NCBI RefSeq assembly: GCF_954871325.1
Contig: NC_088775.1
Location: forward strand, 59,497,561-59,561,560
Length of the DNA stretch: 64,000 bases
Source of the DNA: Gordionus sp. m RMFG-2023
Lineage: Eukaryota > Nematomorpha > Gordioida > Chordodea > Parachordodidae
Reading direction: 5' to 3'
Shown in pieces: positions 36,471 through 47,655 of this stretch. The position numbers and the translations under genes are program-made. The notes under the pieces were generated by a model, which was given only the letters and a program-made list of their open reading frames with translations, did no database searches and was not told the origin of the DNA. How positions within the stretch are numbered: position 1 is the stretch's first letter; each line of letters opens with the position of its first letter.

Positions 36471-36782
36471 AATGAGTATTTCAGGTTTTATAATATTTAT
36501 AAAATTTAATCAAAAAAGATAATGACAAAAAATAATCATTTTTTATTTATTATTTACATATATAAATAATGAAAATATCAGAGTTGTTAAAGTATCAAGA
36601 TCCAAAAATGTGGTATCTTTATCAAGTAGTGCTGTAAACATCTAACGAACTCGTTAAACTTTCACCTACAAAAAAAGAATCGAACGTCTTTTAGCTACGT
36701 TCATCTTCAAAAAAAAAACGCATTCACTTTTTCAAAACTTTACGAATAATTTTTTTTTTAATTTTAATTTAATAATAAATAC

Positions 36783-39706
36783 CAGAGTTGTTAAAAGATA
36801 CTTTTTAAATGGATCTAGATACAGATATATCGTCTAAAAATTTATCTAGAGCTTCTAAAAAGTTATCTTGATACAGATACAATTTAAAATGTATCTAGGT
36901 ACAGATACAATTTAAAATGTATCTAGGTACAGATACATTTTTTATTATACTCTTAGATAAGGTTTGAATAAACCTAAATTAGGATTCTATTGTGAAAATT
37001 CATGAAATGATCTAAGAAATTTATTGACTCGATATCACATTTATCAAAATATAACTAAAATAATGATTTTAAGATATTAATATAATATATGATTAATTTA
37101 AATAATTATTATATATCATTAATAAAATAATGTAATATATGATTAAATGATTATAAATAATTATTAGATTTCAGTAATAAAATATTTTCAAAATTTTGGT
37201 CATTAAGACATCCTCGTTTATCTGTAAAGACATTTTTAGCTATACTAAAAAGTCTTTCAACAGGGGCGCTGGAAGGGATTGTGGTGTTATATTTAATGAA
37301 TAACATTTTTATATCAGGATATTGTTTAAAAATACTAAAATATCGGCATTCATTTTTGAAAAAACTATTTAAAATTTGTTGATTATCAGAATTTAAATCA
37401 TTAACAATCATATCTTCTGCTGTGGGATACTGAAAAAAATCGGATATTAAATTATTGGGTTTTTTTTCACAGGTTAATTTGCACTCATTTGAAGACTTTG
37501 ATAATTCCTCAACTAATCTTTGTATTAATTGTTTTTTTTTATTAAAATTTTCATCCATTTGTAACCATGTCCAATCTAGTTTAAAAAAAGGATGAAGCAT
37601 AGTTGCCAAAATATTTTCATCTTCAAAAATTGTCCCATTAAACCTAGAATTATTAAATATTGATTAATTTATTATTAATTTACCTATCTTCAATCCCTTT
37701 AAGTAAGGCATTTAAGAGTGGTAAACAAAATTTCAGGTTCATTTGTTTAAAATTTTTCAATTTAATAATGAGCTGGGAAATAGTTGCACAGTAATAAGCT
37801 GTGAACATATATTTATCTCCCTGCAGGATATCAAGTGAACTTGCTACCGGCTTCATTAGCTAATTTAAAATAATGCTGTATATATAAATTTTATTTATAA
37901 CTTACTAAACAATATTCATGAATAAAATAACATTCATTAGATAAAAATCTAGATAGTTTTATTCTATCGCAAATCTTCTCCAATTTTTCAAATTTAGTCT
38001 TAATAATTTCTGACATTAATTGGAAAGCATTATAAGTGGAGTTCCATCTAGTTATATTGGGACATATAAAATATCGGCCAATATTGTTTTTTATAATCTC
38101 AGCTGAATTTTGAGATTTATTTTGTCTATTCCATATATTTTGGCATTTAAATGTTGTGCTATATATCTAAGGAATAAAATATTAAATATTATAATTAAAA
38201 TTATAGTTTTACCCTCTGATATTGTTTACACTGCAAGGCTCTATTTGCATCTACAGTGGCAACAAGATTCAATCAATGTGTGACTGGCACAACATTGATG
38301 ATTAGGTAAAATATATGATTCTCATATTCCAAAATCCTGAGCAGTAGTATAAAGACCTGATATTGATATTGGTGCAACTGTTTCTTCATCTTCAGATCAT
38401 CTATGGATTCACTAATATTTTCAATTGGCTTGAAAACTCTATCCTAAATGAGTAATATTATGTTTAAATTTATAATAAAATAAACCTAAAAGAAAAGTTT
38501 TTGGCATTATCAGTAATGGTCTTTGATATTTTATTTTGTATGCAATAATCCTTTGCTATATCTTGTAAATTTTTTGCTATTTTATCATATGTATGACTAC
38601 CAGTCATTCTTTTACAAGCCAACGGTACATTTTTTCTTTTTAAACTTGTTGGATCTATATAGTGTGCACTGACTCCTATGTATGAACTAAAAATTAACAT
38701 TTCTTACAACTGCTCAAATAATTTGTTTGTAATTAAATTATTATACAAATTTAAATGTTAGCTATACCGGCGATAGGCACTCCAACAATCTGCTGTTATG
38801 CATATTAACGATGGTTCTATTAGACTTTTAAAGATTTCTTTCTTTTCATTATCCCATCTTTGTGAAATTCTATCAACCACTGTCTGTCGGCAAATTATAT
38901 TTTTTTGTGGATCTAATGTTTTGATCATTTTTATAAATGAAGGATTTTCAACAATTGAAAATGGCTGAATGCTATCTATAATAAAATCAGTTATTAAATC
39001 ATCTAAAGTGGTTTGGGTTAAAGTCTGAGGTCTCTTGAAAAAAAAATTAATGGACGATGAGCCTAGTCCAATATTTTCTTTAATAGATTATTTCTCCTTC
39101 CCCTTTTTTATTTGGATTAAGAGTGTTTGATGTTTTCTCTTAAAATTTAAAATTAAAATTGTAAACATTTATTTAGTATCTATACCCTTAAATGTTTTAC
39201 AATGTTGCAAGTTGAGGTAATGCTAACTGAAATTTGCATATTTTTTGGTAGACATGGCAATTTTGAGTTATTATTTTAAAATATGGTCTATAAATTGGCC
39301 ATGGAAGAATGTCGTCATTTTCGTCATAAATATTAATCTTAAAAATTAATATAATAATTAATAGAATAAAATAAAATAAAATACCAATTCCATTGCAATT
39401 AAAAATGGCAAATTCCTTGAGATGGATTGTAATATCAGAATTTGCTTGTTATTGATAACTCGGACATAATATTTAATTAATTTTTATATATTCTTTTTTA
39501 TATATTTAATATTTTACATATATATAATTTTTTAATATATATTTTAATATTAAGTTATATGCTCATATGAAATAAAATAAATTTTACATTCAAGTATTTT
39601 ATTTATAATATAAAAAAGCGTTAAATAGAAGTATATCAAAATGTATCTTAAAAAGTATCTAAAAACAGATACAGATACCACATTTCTAGATACTTTAGCA
39701 ACTCTG
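36783..39706 (-). mobile_element. hAT-X copy X2, transposase-bearing
   Basis: Starts CAGAGTTGTTAAAAGATAC and ends GATACTTTAGCAACTCTG. Subterminal GATACAGATAC and GTATCTAG words repeat on both sides, probable transposase-binding sites. The target duplication is ambiguous: AATACC occurs next to both ends but is offset. It carries the best-preserved transposase in the window and is the same family as its grand-host X. Confidence 0.8.
37151..39170 (-). pseudogene. hAT transposase of X2 (ZBED-like), nearly full set of blocks
   Basis: Minus-strand blocks in order: KNIICRQTVVDRISQRW and ITADCWSAYRRY (about 38920-38760; the TADCW Asp is catalytic), then SLKRKNVPLACKRMTGSHTY and KTITDNAKNF (38660-38490; second Asp in TDNAKNF), then NLVATVDANRALQ (about 38280-38220). 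The C-terminal block is 37609-37151, with SSAPVERLFSIAKNVFTDKR and NFENILLLKSNN. The last block is one clean 152-codon frame. Shifts and A+T-rich interruptions separate the others; some may be introns of the original gene. The N-terminal BED finger was not identified. Confidence 0.82.
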
Positions 39707-41003
39707 AATACCATATATTATTTAACAAAATATATTGGCCAGGTTTAAAATTAAATTTTAAGTCAATAAAAAATATTTTTATTATTAAAAAAATTTTTTA
39801 TCCATTTTTTAATATATAAAAACTTTAATATATACATAATATAAAATTTAATTATTTATAAAATATATAAATTCATAATACTTTAAATTATGTTCAACCA
39901 TTAAAATTTAAAACCCTTGATAAAAACCTAAAAACAATAGTGAAATTTAAAATAATCACACTAAAAATAAATAATTTCTAAAAAGATATATTATTTTATA
40001 TAATATTTAATGATATTTATATTAGGTATCTATTATAATCATATTTATATTAGGTATCTATTATAATCATAATAATTTAATAAGTATATGAAATACAACA
40101 ATCTAAAATAAATTATTAACAGATTAAAATAGTATCTTTAAATTAGAACTTTAAGATTCAGAAACTGATATTATACTTTTTGGACACATTTTACATTTGG
40201 TTCGAATTAGATAGGATGTTACTGTAAAGTATTTATTATATTTGGGCCATGATCAGAATCAGATGATGAAATAAAAACATCTATGCCTACACTAATCTAT
40301 AAGTAATAATATTTAAATTAATAAGCTATACTATTGAACAGAAATATTGGCTGGTTAAAAAAATTTAAATATGATAAAGAAAGCGCTGATTAAAAAATAA
40401 CCTTTTTTTCTTAGAAAAATTTGGATTAATATTTTTTATTAATAAATAAAAATCAGAAGATTTTCTAAAATTGAACGATAAAAAAAAGGAACGCATTCAC
40501 GTACAAAGTTCATCAAAAATAAAAGGAACGTCCACTATTTTAGAGGTATCTGTATCTAGATACATTTTGAAAAAAATAATATTTGAATTAAATTTATTTA
40601 ATAATATGCCTGAGTTTATTTCCAATGCCTTCGATTATATATATTGATATATTATTTTTTTTTAAATGAGTGTTGGGATTATTGTGTTTAATGATTATGC
40701 CAATATAAAGTTGTTACTCATTAAATATAGCGATCACTCAGCCGTCAAGTAACCTGGTAGAAAGAGTAGCATGGCTAAAAATGACTTTACAGATAAACGA
40801 ATTTTGAGAATATTTTATTATTAAAATATAACAATTATTTATAATCATTAAATTTTATTTTAGGGGTGTACCAATACCACTTTTTGGAGACCGATCCGAT
40901 ATTGTCAATATTAAATTGATATCAGCCGATTACCGATCCGATATCATATCTGATTTTGTATTCTGTTAACATACCAATCGGTTTAATTTTTGATGCATAG
41001 ATC

Positions 41004-41224
41004 TAACGTTTGCAACTCTCCATTTGAGTCGATTTTTAAAAACGGCTAACCCACTATTATATCCAGAAAAATATTACATAAGCCTGAAGATTTTGCTCAT
41101 AGATGGCATAAAGGTTTGAACATCTATTAGCGAAATCTCGAGGCTTGGGGAATATTTTTTTTGCTAAAATATTGAGTTCACCATTTTTAAAAATCAACTC
41201 AAATGGAGCGATTTTGCATTACTA
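41004..41224. mobile_element. fold-back MITE (FB family) in element Z
   Basis: Starts TAACGTTTGCAACTCTCC and ends GGAGCGATTTTGCATTACTA, with the family's palindromic interior. Flanks CATAGATC and CATACATC match at 7 of 8. The terminal sequence differs from other FB copies (TTTGCAACTC for TTAAACGGCTC), symmetrically at both ends. Confidence 0.8.
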
Positions 41225-41469
41225 CATACATCTACTTATCTCATATACTTTTTAATGTATAACATCTATAATTTGACTACACAATAACATAAGTCATTTA
41301 AATTCATTATAAAGATCACTTTTATATTCATGAATCTAAATATAAAAATTTTTTATTGATAAATCTTTTATTTATTTAATATTAATCTATTTACATAATA
41401 AGTAATAAACAAATAAATTATGAAATTTGAAATGATTTTTTTTAAAATTAAGTCGCCATTTTATCTGTA

Positions 41470-41690
41470 TCTCGTCAATACGCGAAACATTTTCCGCGAA
41501 ATGCATTATCCAAAGGCATTACTGCGAAAAGAAATTATAGATAATGTATTATCGCGAATGCATCATAGCGATTGTATTAGAGTGAAGACATTATCGCGAA
41601 TGCATTGTAGCGAAGTATTAGCGCAAATGCATTAACGCGAATGTATTATCGCTAATGCAATATTTAATGCATTATCACGTATGCAATAGT
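41470..41690. repeat. array of ~14-bp motif, left subterminal arm of element Z
   Basis: At least a dozen imperfect copies of ATTATCGCGAATGC spaced ~15 bp apart. The same motif appears in opposite orientation at 45955-46240. It creates a spurious 71-codon open frame. Confidence 0.85.
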
Positions 41691-42016
41691 GATTTATATT
41701 TGACAAATGGTTGATATAATTAATATAAAGTATTAAAATTCTTTGCTACTTACGCTTACTTTCTGATTATTTTTTAAATATATCGGAAACCATTGGAAGT
41801 TCCTGGCCGATAATATTTTTCCACCGGATCTCTATTTCTCTAAGGAAATTCTTTAGACTCTCAAATTATATTGTAACTCATTCCAAGTTCAGACCTTTTT
41901 CAAAAAACCAGAAAACTAGCCTAATTGACGTTTCTATATTTATTTAATATAGCATTTTAAATTTTTTATAACTCTAAAACACGTCACCTGCTATTTGTGA
42001 ACTTTCGTATTTATAG

Positions 42017-42965
42017 GGTAAATTATTTAAAAAAAAACAAACAATTAAAATAAAATAACAATATGTTTTTTTATTTTTGCATAACCCTCAAAAAATAAAT
42101 GACAATCAAATATATAATATATAACAAAACAGATTTAAAAAATACATTAAAAATTGGATATTTTAATTTTCGTTTTTTCTTTATATATATATTCTCCTTT
42201 TTCTAAATTCCTTTAAAATATATTTCAATATAAATTATATTTTTATAAATTTACCTTAATTCATTGGTTGTCCTCGATAACCAATCTCCAAAAATTGATG
42301 CATTTTAAAAAATCAAAAGGATTTTCATTCACTCTCTCTCGGGTACCGATAATAATTTTTTTACTATATCAATTTTTTCCTTATTCCAGTTAGTATATTT
42401 TCTTCTTGGAATAGCCGATGTTGGATCAGTAATAGAATCACCCACTTACAGAGGAAGAATTGATCATATGGAAATTATTTGTAATATTAGGTATTGAATT
42501 TGAATTAGATAAAACAGGATCAGGATTTAATGTAAATGAATTTGTATTACTAGATAAAATTTGTCGTATATTAAACATTTGAAAAAAATATTAAACTCTA
42601 TTTTATAAAAAAAATTAAGTTATATAAAAATTGTAAATGCAAAAAAATTACCGTATGTATTTCATAAAAAAAATTAAGTTATATAAAAATTGTAAATGCA
42701 AAAAAATTACCGTATGTATTTTATAAAAAAAATTAAGTTATATAAAAATTGTAAATGCAAAAAAATTACCGTATGTATTTTATAAAAAAAATTAAATTAT
42801 ATAAAAATTGTAAATGCAAAAAAATTACCGTATGTATTTTTTAAATCTGTTTTGTTATATATTATATATTTGATTGTCATTTATTTTTTGAGGGTTGTGC
42901 AAAAATAAAAAAAACATATTGTTATTTTATTTTAATTGTTTGTTTTTTTTAAAATAATTTACCCT
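42017..42965. repeat. inverted repeat (~130 bp arms) enclosing a spacer
   Basis: Left arm 42017-42151 (GGGTAAATTATTT ... GAGGGTTATGCAAAAATA complement ... AAACAGATTTAAAAAATACA). It reappears inverted at 42833-42965 (TGTATTTTTTAAATCTGTTT ... AAATAATTTACCC). The arms differ at only a few positions. The spacer includes the 59-bp tandem repeat. Confidence 0.8.
42601..42841. repeat. 59-bp tandem repeat, four near-identical copies
   Basis: Unit contains ATAAAAAAAATTAAGTTATA, then AAAATTGTAAATGC, then AAAAAAATTACCGTATGTAT. The start word recurs at 42605, 42664, 42723 and 42782, a 59-bp period. Copies differ by single bases, so this array is young. Confidence 0.9.
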
Positions 42966-44650
42966 TTATTAAAAAAAAATTTTAATAATTAAATTAAGTC
43001 GTTTTTTAGAAAATTTGAAATATTAATATTTGACAATAAATAACTTAAAGACCCTCATTTATTTTTATTTTATTTATTTAAAAATGGGCTAGACGTGTTC
43101 CCATTATGTTGATCTATAGCCGAACGCTCGCCTTTTTTTCAAATTTTTTCGTAATTATAAATTATAATGCAAAACACAAAACATACTTTGAAATCCATAA
43201 AATAATAAATATAATTTATGTAATCAATCTATCCTTTTTTTTCTTGTATTACACCTAACAATAAATGCCAATTTGATTATTTCTTGCGAAATTAGGGGCC
43301 ATATTTTGACAATTTTTCTTTCAAGTTTGTAAGATCAAAAGGTTGTAGCCTTTGATAACTTTTTCTGTATATGGAACCCGTATTCCTAGAGAATTCAAAT
43401 TAAACTTAATTCCAATTTTTCTTCTCATTGCATAATTTTATCATTATTAGATCTTCTCTTGTTAAAATACTTAATAATATACAAAATTATCGTATGTTTA
43501 TATTGTTATTGGCATTCAATAATGTTGTTCGATAATACCTAAATATTTTGTGTTATAGTTTATGATTTAGGAGAAATTTTTAAAAAGATGATTGTCCGAC
43601 TACATTTTTTTTATCTTATTTCTAAAAACCGACTTTATAAAATTTAAAATATTTTGAGAATATTAAGACACACAATAAAATAGGAGATTTTAAAAAGAAA
43701 CGAATGACGCGTTTCAGAGTTATAAAGATTTCAAAACACTACGTTTTTTAGCCACCTGGTAAATAATTTAAATTTTTGATTTCATGATCAACTTTCTTCC
43801 AAAAGTAGGGACTAGGGCTAGTCGGCGTTTTTGTCAAAATTATCATAAGCCTGAAAATAATTGTTGAATTTATAAAATACCATGAGATAGTCCAACAAAC
43901 ACTTACCTAATGTTATATATTAATAAATATTTTTAATATTTTATTTTTCTTAAAATTGATTCTAGTAAAAGTTAATTTTTGCCCCAACAAGCCCCAAACC
44001 CGGGGCTTGTAGATTCCATTGGTTTATTAAGTTTCCTATATGATAATAATTATTATTCTTCCATTTTTATGGACTGTTTTTTTAATATAATACGCCATTT
44101 GCATATAAATAATTCAAATTTTAATAAATTTTTTTAAAATTCTAATTATCATATAGAATCAATTTAGCTATAATAGTAGCCAATGAATACTTATTATATC
44201 ATATTTTTATACATAATTTAATTGATTCGGCTAGCACTGAATCTACCAGCCGTTAGTTACTAATATGATTGACCCTTTCCGGCTCGAAAAAAATATATTG
44301 TTAATTTTTTCTTTTTTTATTAATAAAAAGTTTTATTTTTATCTATAAATATAATATAATTTATATTTTTCAAAAATATTTTAAAAAAATAAGTGGTATT
44401 ATATAAATTCACCTTCCCCCCCCCCCCCCACACCTCAAGCCATATTTGGAGGCATATAAATTTTTAAATAATATTAGATGAAGGGGAATATTGCATTGAT
44501 TTGACCTCCTTCTGATCAAATCTGTTGTAATCGTCAAAATTATTAATTTTATAGCTTTAAAACATAAAATCTTTATTTTTTAAATTTAAGCATTCACTCT
44601 TCTCTAGGGTGATTTGTACCCTTTTTTAATTTTTTTTTTCTCAGTTTTTT

Positions 44651-45645
44651 TTCGATTAATCTATTTATCGCTCGGCTAGGAAATACAGCTCGGCTAACCA
44701 CACAATAAGTCATTTTATTACTTAATATCGCTCGGCTGATAAATGTCCCTCGGCTAACCAGATAATAAATCATCCATACTAAATGTTATTAATTTATCTG
44801 ATTAATAAAAATTGCAAAATTTAAAAAAGACTACTAATTTTTTACTAAAAGCTATTTAAAAAAAATCGTAAATATTTTAGTCATCATGATAGAATATGGC
44901 ACAATTTATTAAACACATTCAAAAATATTATTTTTTATGATAAAATTATTAAAATATAAAGACGCCATCTAGCGGATTGAATATTATTTTTTTACATCTA
45001 AAAATAAAAATAAAGTTATGAGAAAGTTTAATTTTATAAAAGTATTGAAGCTAAAATATCTAAAAGATAATATTTTATACTTGTCCAAAATTTATTTTAT
45101 TTATAAAAACTAATTAATTCTCAATTAATATTAGCCCTTTCGCGCCCAGCGAGATCATTTGTCATAAAAATTTTTAATCAATTAATTTTTATATTTAAAG
45201 AAACTAATGGTTGGTTCTTAGAGATATTAATTTATAAACGTATTTTATCATTAACCTGTCAAAATCATTATTTTATTATATCAAAATGTCAAAATCATTA
45301 TTTTTTTATATCAAAGTACAAGTATTTTTTGTTCATAAGAAATATTCCGGGCGCGAAAGGGTTAGGAAAGTGAAAGCCCACTCTAATATGATTAAAAATA
45401 TAATACATAAATAAACGAGTACTTATAGCCGAGCGATATTTAGTAATAAATATAATTAGCCGAGCGTATTTAAATAATAAATGATTTATTATGTGGTTAG
45501 CCGAGCGACATTTTCCAGCCGAGCGATATTTAGTATGGATGATTTATTATGTGGTTAGCCGAGCGACATTTCTCAGCCGAGCGATATTTAGTAATAAAAT
45601 GATTTATTGTGTGATTAGCCGAGCGATATTTTCAGCCGAGCCATA
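44651..45645. mobile_element. fold-back segment with inverted GCTCGGCT arrays
   Basis: The left side (44660-44760) has several GCTCGGCT words with linking TAACCACACAATAAGTCATT. The right side (45428-45640) has about eight AGCCGAGC words with AATGATTTATTATGTGGTTA linkers, the exact inverse. The arms are made of ~40- and ~80-bp repeats. The middle holds a CCCTTT...AAAGGG MITE. No target duplication was found. Confidence 0.7.
45135..45361. mobile_element. piggyBac-type MITE, TTAG flanks
   Basis: Ends CCCTTTCGCGCCC and GGGCGCGAAAGGG are perfect inverses (13 bp). TTAG flanks both sides (45131-45134, 45362-45365). A CCCTTT terminus and 4-bp TTA-type duplication fit piggyBac, though the usual target is TTAA. 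It is 227 bp and non-coding. Confidence 0.75.
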
Positions 45646-45954
45646 AACAGACCCACAATTGTGTAGTAAATTGGAATGATTAAAAACTTGTTGGTTTCAA
45701 TAGAGATGATATGTGTATTAAGTTCAAATATAATTTTGTAAGTTATTTCCAAATCATATTATCCTGCTGAAAGGGTTAATACTTCCAAAAAATAGAAGAT
45801 TTTTAATTTCATATAATATCAATATAATTATTATTTTGACTTAATTTACAGGTTCAACTACTGTCTAAAGGCCGATAAATATAAAATTGTAATTCATCAA
45901 ACCCCATTCCTGATATTGCAACTGATGTAATACATTTAAGTTAATGGATTTGCG

Positions 45955-46240
45955 ATTATGCATTCGCGATCATACATTTGCACAAATGCATTCGCTTTAA
46001 TATCGCGATAATGCATTCGCGGTAAAGCTTTTGCTGAAATGTACTCGCGATAATACATTCGCGATAATTCATTCGCTGTAATGTATTCGCTGCGATAACA
46101 CTTTCGCTTATTACATTCACGCTAATGCATTTGCTATAATATTTTCACTCTATTATATTCGTTATAATGCATTCGCGATATTATATTCACTATAATGCTT
46201 CGCTGTTATGCATTCGCTACAATATTATTTCACGGTAAAA
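45955..46240. repeat. array of ~14-bp motif, right subterminal arm of element Z
   Basis: Roughly fifteen imperfect copies of GCATTCGCGATAAT, the inverse of the left-arm motif. Copies near the outer end are more diverged (GCTTCGCTGTTAT-like). Confidence 0.85.
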
Positions 46241-46666
46241 TATACATTTGCTCTAAAAATTTTGCTGTATTGACATGTAACCATTTTATCGGAACTCGAA
46301 ATTTTATAATATTGACCGATAACCGATATTTTGAGAAAGATGAAATATCGGCCCTATCCGGTGAAAAATACTGGTACATACCTAAATTTTATATTTTATA
46401 TATGAATTATTAAAATAATCATTATTTTAATTATATATTTGTATATAAATGTGATAGCAGCTCAATAAATTTTTTAGCTCACCGAAATTTGAATTTTAAC
46501 AATAGAATCCTAAATTAATCATTATGCATACTTTACATATAAGTATAATATAAATTGTACTTGTATCTATACATCTGTAAATATATCTTACCTAGAAACG
46601 ATTTTAGACGATGTATCTTTTTCTAGATCCATTTGAAAAGTATCTTTTAAAAAATCTGGAAAATAT

Positions 46667-47130
46667 ATTCGATTAATGAGATTGAGAAAAATACGAATAT
46701 AAATATAAAAACTATTTTAATAATTTATTTCTATTTGGACTTATGTTACTACTTATATTTAATGTAGTAAACTATATATAAATAATATATTGAATGTTTA
46801 ACTTCTTATTTTTCTTTATTTTCATTTCTCGCTATTATTCACAGTTTCCCCAAGGCTTTAATTCCCAGAAATTTACATGGCTATGCTTATCCATGCTTTT
46901 AATAAGGGGGGGGGGCACTATTAGGTGGGGTTTTCCACCATACATTTTATTTGAGATTATAGACTTATTTGGCTGTTATATTTTTATAAAAATAATTTTA
47001 ATTTTTCTTTTTTTTTCTGAAAATGTTTTTTCCTAAAAAAATTGAATTATAGTTATTTTAAAAAATTATTAACTTTACTTATTTTAAATTTCTGATGGGG
47101 AGGGAAATTTCCCACCACTTAGTTGCACGC
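46667..47130. other. intron 4, unclassified with a G run
   Basis: Contains a G run at 46909-46917 and GGGGAGGGAAATTTCCC near 47098. These may be two ends of an unidentified small element, but no target duplication could be shown. Confidence 0.35.
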
Positions 47131-47199
47131 CATACCTCATAACATTAATCTGGAACAACAAGACTATTTAACTAGTCTATAAAAAATTGTTAATCATTA

Positions 47200-47655
47200 T
47201 TTTCGCCTTATAATTTGGAGATAAAAGATGTCTTCGATTTTTGGAAGATAAGAGCATTGGATCTTTCTAAACTTTCAATATTAGCTAGAAAGGTCCTGTG
47301 CGTTCCACCTACCAGCACACCCAGCGAGCGTGTATTTTCTATAGCTGGGCTCACCCCGAACTCTAAAATATCATCATTATGTCCTATAAATCAAAATAAT
47401 ATTTATATATGATAATTATAACTTAATAAATCGTTAAATCATAGTTATATACATAATAAAGCATAAATTTTATTTTAAAAATATTTCCAATGAATTTATA
47501 ATTTTAATTAAAAAATTTAGTTGAAAAATATTTGACACTGTTGCGCCGCCGTCGATTTTTATGGCGGCGTCTAAATTATTTCCCTACCGCCTGTCGATCG
47601 TTTATAAAAAAGAAATTCCGCTGCCGATAATGCTGTCGGCGCACAGGTCTATATA
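47200..47655 (+). pseudogene. hAT 3' end: dimerisation motif and GGCGGCG-rich terminus
   Basis: The plus-strand frame 47215-47412 has LSKLSILARKVLCVPPTST followed by PSERVFSIAGLTPNS, a textbook hAT dimerisation motif. It is followed by non-coding sequence and then a GC-rich end (47535-47655) with GTTGCGCCGCCGTCG and GTCGGCGCACAGGTCTA. A second, inverted copy of the same end is at 59410-59835. The 5' part of the element is missing. Confidence 0.8.

Larger units (their letters stand above)
36627..40537. mobile_element. element Y (TAGTGCTGTAAAC hAT family) inserted in X, hosting X2
   Basis: Left end TAGTGCTGTAAACATCTAAC followed by GAACGTC/CGTTCA words. The right side has AAGGAACGCATTCACG words and ends ...GTCCACTA. 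Flanks TTATCAAG and TTTTAGAG agree only partly, so the exact boundaries are inferred. A second family member starts at 60810. Most of the interior is X2. Confidence 0.65.
40859..46384. mobile_element. element Z: large hAT-like element with inverted subterminal motif arrays
   Basis: Left end TTTAGGGGTGTACCAATACC, right end CTGGTACATACCTA (inverted). Next to them are ACCGATCCGATATTG at the left and GACCGATAACCGATATTTTG at the right. AATTTTAT precedes the left end (40851-40858) and follows the right end (46385-46392), with a small T-run uncertainty. Inside lie, from the left, an FB MITE (41004), a GCGAATGCATTATC array (41470-41690), an inverted repeat around a 59-bp tandem repeat (42017-42965), a GCTCGGCT fold-back segment (44651-45645) with a piggyBac-type MITE, and the inverted array (45955-46240). 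No transposase was recognised in 5.5 kb. Confidence 0.72.
36579..46658 (+). mobile_element. hAT-X, 10-kb composite with perfect 8-bp duplication
   Basis: Left end CAGAGTTGTTAAAGTATC and right end GTATCTTTTAAAAAATCTG are inverted. GAAAATAT occurs exactly at 36571-36578 and 46659-46666. Its own sequence is only 36579-36626, 40538-40858 and 46385-46658. The rest is element Y (36627-40537, containing X2) and element Z (40859-46384). The middle own piece holds a plus-strand dimerisation remnant at about 40610-40850 (NDYANIKLLLIKYS...). The exact flanking repeat 10 kb apart is the main evidence. Confidence 0.85.

Noticed and set aside
41420-41635. 71-codon open frame
   Set aside because: It is produced by the GCGAATGCATTATC array and has no independent protein features.
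42601-42841. CRISPR-like regular repeats
   Set aside because: Units are contiguous with no variable spacers, in animal DNA; it is a 59-bp tandem repeat.
46880-47115. Small G-rich-ended MITE
   Set aside because: The G run near 46909 and GGGGAGGG near 47098 are not inverted relative to each other and no target duplication could be matched.
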